Shown piece after piece: positions 59,337 to 64,000 of a DNA stretch of 64,000 nucleotides. This DNA is from Tetrapisispora phaffii CBS 4417. Lineage: Eukaryota > Ascomycota > Saccharomycetes > Saccharomycetales > Saccharomycetaceae. The notes below the pieces were generated by a model. It saw only the letters and a program-made list of their open reading frames with translations. It was not told the origin of the DNA and ran no database searches. The position numbers and the translations under genes are program-made. The first letter of the stretch is position 1; the number at the start of each line of letters is the position of its first letter. Where the stretch lies: positions 434,001 to 498,000 of the forward strand of contig NC_016525.1 of NCBI RefSeq assembly GCF_000236905.1. The letters run 5' to 3'.

Positions 59337-59549
59337 ATGTCTCGTGAAGGTTTCCAGATCCCAACCAATCTAGATGCTGCTGCTGCCGGTACTTCCCAAG
59401 CCAGAGCTGCTACTTTGAAATACATCTGTGCTGAATGTTCCAGTAAACTGTCCTTATCTAGAACTGATCCAGTTCGTTGCAAGGACTGTGGCCACAGAAT
59501 TCTGTTGAAAGCTAGAACTAAGAGAATGGTCCAATTTGAAGCCAGGTAA
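59337..59549 (+). CDS. RPC10: RNA polymerase I/II/III shared subunit Rpb12
   Basis: 70 residues, identical in length to S. cerevisiae Rpc10 (ABC10-alpha, Rpb12). The zinc ribbon C31-x2-C34 and C48-x2-C51 (YICAECSSKL, VRCKDCGHRIL) is intact. The C-terminus KARTKRMVQFEAR inserts into the polymerase assembly interface. It is essential for all three nuclear polymerases. The ATG at 59337 follows an AAGAAG-rich leader; the open frame continues upstream 26 codons without an ATG. Orthologue of YHR143W-A, in the expected order DSE2-RPC10-DCD1. Confidence 0.97.
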   Translation: MSREGFQIPTNLDAAAAGTSQARAATLKYICAECSSKLSLSRTDPVRCKDCGHRILLKARTKRMVQFEAR

Positions 59550-60303
59550 ATAAGCTACAGGGGCAACTGCATGTGCTCCCATGCTATATGCTTTTGTTTG
59601 CATATTTCTTTTTTTATTTAAACCAACAAGAGCTTCCTCCATATGTAAACCATGTTATTAATTACATATGGCGAACTTTTATTGGACTAGCATTGTCTAG
59701 CTCTGCTGTACCATACCGTTATAAATCCATTCATATAAAGTCTAATTATTTCGCTGTTTTCTTACCTTATCGGCAGTAGCTTACATGTGTAGAAAATCCC
59801 AGTAAGATGTAGGCTTTTCCATGAACATTGTCATCATATTTTCATCATAGAAGTGTTGCATTTTTTTCTATTGTTGGATAACTGTATTCATCAAGTGTTT
59901 TCCAAATGCTTGTCTCATTTTTAAGGTTGCAGTTATTCCAGCACATGTCAATGTATTTATTGATATAAAGATTGAGATACATATACATATATAATAATAA
60001 TAAAATCAATTTATTTTACATATTTCATATAATATGCGTTTACTACGCTACTTTTTGTACAAGAGGTCATTAGAGGTTTTCTGAAATTGAAATAATTCGT
60101 AAACTCATCATGACTGTTAAAGGCAACTCTCTGATTTGTAAATTACAATTGAATTAAGTGAAGATATGCAATTGATATCTTCCATTTGATTTATATACGA
60201 GCAGCTAATCATTTAATCATTAATAGTGAATAAGTGAGTTCGACAATTAGGAAGGTACTATTTCAACAGGTTGAGCTGCTACCAAAACTAAGGATATTAT
60301 CAG
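59550..60303. other. Intergenic RPC10-FMP41
   Basis: 754 bp between co-oriented genes, AT-rich, with an ATA run near 59990-60003. No gene or RNA recognised. Confidence 0.45.
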
Positions 60304-61098
60304 ATGAGTTATCAATATTTAAAGGCAGCACCAAAGGTTATTTGCATTGGTAGAAATTTTGCTGCTCATATCCAGGAATTAAATAGTGCCACACCAAAAC
60401 AGCCTTTTTTTTTCTTGAAGCCTAAATCTGCTATCATAACTCAATTCTCCAAACATCTACCAAAGGAAGATCAACTGAGAATATCAGGAGATGAGTCTTT
60501 CCATGGTCTAAATGAAAACGGTACGAATCCAGGACATATACTACTTCCAAATGGCACTGAAGTGCACCATGAAATTGAAGTTGCACTAGTCATGAACAAG
60601 TATTTATCTAATGTTTCTGAAGCGAACTTTAAAGCATCAGATGTTTATGACTCGATCAGTGGCATAGCGTTAGCCTTAGATTTAACAGCAAGGAATGTCC
60701 AAGCAGAAGCTAAAAAGAAAGGTTTACCTTGGTCAATCCCAAAGGGTTTTGACACTTTTTTACCCATGTCACAGTTCATAAACAAAGATATCCTAACAGC
60801 TCATAAAGATAATTTGCAAGATGTTTTTAACTTAAAGTGTTCTGTTAACGGAGAACTCAGACAGAATGCATCAAGTGACTTGATGCTAGTTACATTCCAT
60901 AAAATTATTCAACATATTTCAACAAAGATTACCTTAGAACCTGGTGACATTATTTTAACAGGGACTCCAGCAGGCGTTGGTCAGCTCAACCCTGGTGATC
61001 ATATATCTGGTGAGTTATTCTATAATGGTAAGAAAATTATTAATATGGAGTTCGATTGTTTACAACGCCCAGGGCCATTTGTATATAGAGAGACCTAG
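60304..61098 (+). CDS. FMP41: Mitochondrial FAH-family hydrolase Fmp41
   Basis: 264 residues (S. cerevisiae 259). Single FAH/FAHD1-type domain: CIGRNFAAHIQEL, PFFFLKPKSAII, metal-site acids in HHEIEVALVMNK, then GFDTFLPMSQF and the late motif LTGTPAGVGQLNPGD. The FAHD1 group acts on oxaloacetate or acylpyruvates; the yeast protein was found in mitochondria, substrate unconfirmed. Orthologue of YNL168C directly before PSD1 (YNL169C) on the same strand, but here DCD1 from the YHR track is inserted between them and SKO1 is missing. Confidence 0.92.
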   Translation: MSYQYLKAAPKVICIGRNFAAHIQELNSATPKQPFFFLKPKSAIITQFSKHLPKEDQLRISGDESFHGLNENGTNPGHILLPNGTEVHHEIEVALVMNKYLSNVSEANFKASDVYDSISGIALALDLTARNVQAEAKKKGLPWSIPKGFDTFLPMSQFINKDILTAHKDNLQDVFNLKCSVNGELRQNASSDLMLVTFHKIIQHISTKITLEPGDIILTGTPAGVGQLNPGDHISGELFYNGKKIINMEFDCLQRPGPFVYRET

Positions 61099-61235
61099 AT
61101 GTAACACTTATTCAGCTGTAATTAAATCAATTAAAGTATACATCCAAAATCAAAACCACAATTATGACACTTGATATTTACAAAATTTCTATGAAATTGT
61201 TTATTGCACTCAATATTTATATGCTAAATGTTCTC

Positions 61236-62192
61236 TTATATAAAGATAATCCTAGGTTCTTGTATCAAATTGAATTTCCTAATCTTAACCCCTCCAGATT
61301 TCAATACCCTGAAACTATCTTCATCCATATTGTATGATTGGCTATAAACGACTTCTGTAATACCCGTTTGAACAATTTTAACAGAACAAGTTAAACATGG
61401 ACACGTATCACAGTATAAAGTTGCGTTTGAGCCAATACGATCTCTACCTGCTTCTAATAATGCGTTTTCTTCAGCATGTAGGCACAAACATGTATGAAGA
61501 TTACCTGAATTACCATCGTTACATCTAGGGCAACCGCCGTTAAAACAATTGGTTAAGTGACGTGGTGTACCATTATATCCAGTAGCAATGACTCTACGAT
61601 CTCTGACAATAACACATCCTACCCTTCTTTTCATACAATTTGCTCTAGATGCAGCTAGTGTTGCCAATTTCATAAAATATTCATCCCAGTTTGGTCTCAA
61701 GGGAGGAGACAATTCTGAAGCGCTATTCTTGAGTTCTATCTCATTTAAAATTTGACTAATGGCTTTCCTTAACTTCTCATTTAAGGTGTCCACATCATCA
61801 TCGGTAACAAGTTTAAATTTAAAATGTGCATTTTCGGACAGAAGTATTGAGTGTTTCGTTTCGTTTATGTTTGAAATAGCATCAAGAGCTTCCTGCATTG
61901 ACATTGTATCACTTTTATTCTCTTTGTTATAAAAGTTGTTAAATTTTAACTTCAATGCTGTTGTGCCTTCCACCGACATATGGACAAAAAAAGGACGTTT
62001 GGAGAGTAGATCTAGTAATGACAACTTTTCACAATGCACAACCATATTGCTAGTATAATTCTTAGTAGCATAATCCAATATATCATCGTCTTTTTTAGAA
62101 TTATCAATAACTTCGAAGTCATGTTGTTTCATCAACCAATTAAGGATTAATTCCACACATTCAAAGCCAGATCCACTTACTGCAACTAACAT
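61236..62192 (-). CDS. DCD1: Deoxycytidylate deaminase
   Basis: 318 residues (S. cerevisiae 312). The C-terminal half is the zinc-dependent dCMP deaminase domain: NWDEYFMKLATLAASRANCM, ATGYNGTPRHLTNC, catalytic H239-A-E241 (LHAEENALLEAGR) and the C266/C269 pair (CDTCPCLTCSVKI). An extra cysteine/histidine cluster (CFNGGCPRCNDG) is family-typical. The N-terminal ~160 residues resemble the P-loop-like region of fungal Dcd1 (MLVAVSGSGFECVE) without an intact Walker A motif. It makes dUMP from dCMP for dTTP synthesis, with dCTP/dTTP allostery. Orthologue of YHR144C. Confidence 0.95.
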   Translation of the reverse strand: MLVAVSGSGFECVELILNWLMKQHDFEVIDNSKKDDDILDYATKNYTSNMVVHCEKLSLLDLLSKRPFFVHMSVEGTTALKLKFNNFYNKENKSDTMSMQEALDAISNINETKHSILLSENAHFKFKLVTDDDVDTLNEKLRKAISQILNEIELKNSASELSPPLRPNWDEYFMKLATLAASRANCMKRRVGCVIVRDRRVIATGYNGTPRHLTNCFNGGCPRCNDGNSGNLHTCLCLHAEENALLEAGRDRIGSNATLYCDTCPCLTCSVKIVQTGITEVVYSQSYNMDEDSFRVLKSGGVKIRKFNLIQEPRIIFI

Positions 62193-62711
62193 TTCGTTAA
62201 AATATTTTTATAGTGATCTCCCAGTTGACGTCTTCGATGTGTAACCCCTTAATAACAACCACAATATAATCAATTGAAGACTTTTGTAATTGCATCTTTT
62301 ATATCTGACCGTTATGCAAGTTTCATGTTGTATCTGAGATATCGCGTTCTGGTTTATTGGAACCCTCATCGGACATCATCGATTTCAGTGTATATTAGAA
62401 TCATCTCAATTTTTTTTTCAAATGAATATATAACATCAAACTTTGATTATGTTTAGTAGCTTTAATAGATAAAAGTAAAGTGTTTCCATACAATCAATTA
62501 GTCGCTAAAGGAGATATATTATACTGGGCGCAATTTGTGTTTATTCTGTCACTGCAATATCTCGTTGTTATCGAAGTCATTTTGGTTATAATTTTAACTG
62601 TATTATCGTCAAACTTATTACCGGGGATATATAACCAATCAAAAGATATCCAATCGATAACTTATATCAATTATTTAAAATATTTTTGATTTTTGAGATT
62701 AATTAAACACT
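62193..62711. other. Divergent intergenic DCD1/PSD1
   Basis: 519 bp with both promoters. A promoter-proximal TGACGTC-like AGTTGACGTC sits at 62223-62232 near DCD1, reminiscent of bZIP sites. No gene recognised. Confidence 0.45.
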
Positions 62712-64000
62712 ATGCTAGGAACCAAAAAACTGGTTCTAAAAGCGATAATACATAACGGTAGACAACCGTTGCACAATGGTACAACATTGAATAATGGTTT
62801 AAGGTTATTTAATGACGTGCACCAGGCGCCATTATTATTAAGGAGACTTCTATCAAGTACTAGACAAAACTTTAACAAACCAAATAGTGAAACTAATGGA
62901 AGTGGCAATAAAAATCAACCTAAAAAGAGAAAGATTTCCAAAATTAAAATTCTATTTATATCTGGGTTTGCACTCGGAATCACAGCTACTATAATTGAAA
63001 ATAGGAGACATAAAGATAATGAAACTGTTATTAAGTCCAAAGATATTAACATAACTAGTAATAGCTGGTTTCTTTTTATTTATTCTACGTTACCACTAAA
63101 TGCAATCTCAAGAATATGGGGGCACTTTAATAATCTAACTCTTCCCGAGTGGAGCAGAACATATGGTTTCAAACTCTACAGCTATTTATTTGGTGTCAAT
63201 CTCGAAGAAATGGCAGACCCAAATCTATCTCATTATTCTAATTTAGCTGAATTTTTTTATCGTGATATTAAAAAAGAATCAAGACCAATTGCATTAAACC
63301 CAAATGCTGTTGCTTCTCCAAGCGATGGAAAAATCCTTAAACTAGGTATTATTAATAAAGAAACTGGTGATGTTGATCAAATCAAGGGTATGTCTTACTC
63401 TGTTAAAGAACTACTCGGTACTCATTCAAGTTCCAATACAAGAGTGGTCAAGTACACTTCCGACAAAATATACGAGAATGATACTCAAGATATTCCTTTA
63501 GTGGATACATCAGATATGAAATATCAGATTAAAGGCAATCTTGCAGTTGAAAAAAAGAAATCTTCTATAACGGAATCAATTAACTTTTTACATGAGCTGT
63601 CATCTAATTATATCACTAGAGGAACACATAAAAGCAATGTAGATGATTCCCAAATATACTATGCCGTCATATATTTGGCACCTGGTGATTATCATCATTT
63701 CCATTCACCTGTTAATTGGGTTTGTCAGTTACGTAGGCATTTTCCTGGTGCTTTATTTTCAGTTTCACCATTCTTTCAACGTAATTTCCACAATTTATTT
63801 GTTTTGAATGAACGTGTAGCTTTATTGGGATACTGGAAATATGGATTTTTTAGTATGACCCCGGTTGGTGCCACTAATGTAGGATCAATTACAATCAATT
63901 TTGATAAGGAACTTGTTACAAATTCTAAAATTAATAAGAAAAGTAAAGAACCTATTTGTTATGAATCTAACTACTCTAATGCAAGCAAAATACTTGCAGG
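62712..64000 (+). CDS. PSD1: Mitochondrial phosphatidylserine decarboxylase, 5' part
   Basis: The first 429 codons are present; the gene runs off the right edge (S. cerevisiae Psd1 is 500 residues). A basic mitochondrial presequence (MLGTKKLVLKAIIHNGRQPL) is followed by a single transmembrane span after ~residue 80 (KILFISGFALGITATII). The decarboxylase domain follows, with NPNAVASPSDGKILKLG and the catalytic-region motif YLAPGDYHHFHSPVNW near 63670-63720. The LGST autocleavage motif that makes the pyruvoyl group would lie beyond the window end. It converts phosphatidylserine to phosphatidylethanolamine at the inner membrane. Orthologue of YNL169C. Confidence 0.95.
   Translation, partial: MLGTKKLVLKAIIHNGRQPLHNGTTLNNGLRLFNDVHQAPLLLRRLLSSTRQNFNKPNSETNGSGNKNQPKKRKISKIKILFISGFALGITATIIENRRHKDNETVIKSKDINITSNSWFLFIYSTLPLNAISRIWGHFNNLTLPEWSRTYGFKLYSYLFGVNLEEMADPNLSHYSNLAEFFYRDIKKESRPIALNPNAVASPSDGKILKLGIINKETGDVDQIKGMSYSVKELLGTHSSSNTRVVKYTSDKIYENDTQDIPLVDTSDMKYQIKGNLAVEKKKSSITESINFLHELSSNYITRGTHKSNVDDSQIYYAVIYLAPGDYHHFHSPVNWVCQLRRHFPGALFSVSPFFQRNFHNLFVLNERVALLGYWKYGFFSMTPVGATNVGSITINFDKELVTNSKINKKSKEPICYESNYSNASKILA

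Noticed and set aside
1..64000. Transposon LTRs, CRISPR arrays, centromere or rDNA
   Set aside because: No long direct repeats with TG...CA ends, no regularly spaced repeats, no CDEI/CDEIII pair and no rRNA-like sequence were seen.

Overview
The window is nuclear DNA of a budding yeast (Saccharomycetaceae). It is AT-rich and densely packed, mostly with intronless genes carrying A-rich ATG contexts. Its introns have GTATGT donors and TACTAAC-type branch points. Almost every gene can be matched to a Saccharomyces cerevisiae gene from one of two sister segments, chromosome VIII (YHR128 to YHR144) and chromosome XIV (YNL135 to YNL169), and the two sets are interleaved here. Essential genes expected in an undivided ancestral segment (RPC31, LSM7 and others) are absent. 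This fits a post-whole-genome-duplication yeast outside Saccharomyces (Tetrapisispora, Vanderwaltozyma, Kazachstania or Naumovozyma type) that kept a different half of the duplicates. The species is inferred, not proven.

Layout. 1-8.2 kb: FPR1, EAF7, NAM9, SRV2, FUR1. 8.2-9.6 kb: a long gap with two perfect DNA hairpins side by side. 9.6-15.3 kb: PGA2, an unrecognised 362-aa gene, INN1, a split YSF3 whose first exon is only the ATG, and a basic RRM-like protein. 15.9-21.3 kb: a YHR131C-type PH-domain protein, a GC-rich gap, and a membrane protein (Asi2 candidate). 21.7-29.7 kb: ECM14 (pseudo-carboxypeptidase), IGO2, NSG1/2, WSS1, a shortened CUZ1, and a frameshifted SPL2. 29.7-33.0 kb: a 2.2-kb gap and an ADH6-type reductase. 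33.3-40.7 kb: GIM3 (frameshifted), a spliced YHR138C-type inhibitor, MEP2 with a GATA-site cluster, a YGP1/SPS100 wall protein, YHR140W. 41.1-48.3 kb: a candidate H/ACA snoRNA (snR32 position), CBK1, spliced RPL42, CHS7, a YNL162W-A-type zinc-ribbon protein. 48.6-64.0 kb: RIA1/EFL1, IBD2, DSE2, YNL165W-like, BNI5, a possible structured RNA, RPC10, FMP41, DCD1 and the 5' part of PSD1.

Shared themes are inferred from the families present: ribosome biogenesis and translation (NAM9, RPL42, RIA1, snR32), cytokinesis and cell separation (INN1, CBK1, BNI5, DSE2, CHS7, IBD2), pyrimidine salvage (FUR1, DCD1), and starvation or nutrient response (IGO2, MEP2, SPL2, YGP1/SPS100).

The most useful new observations are two genes broken at identical A7 runs (GIM3, SPL2), two small split genes (YSF3, the YHR138C-type gene), the twin perfect hairpins, a snoRNA candidate, and the loss of the ubiquitin-like half of Cuz1.
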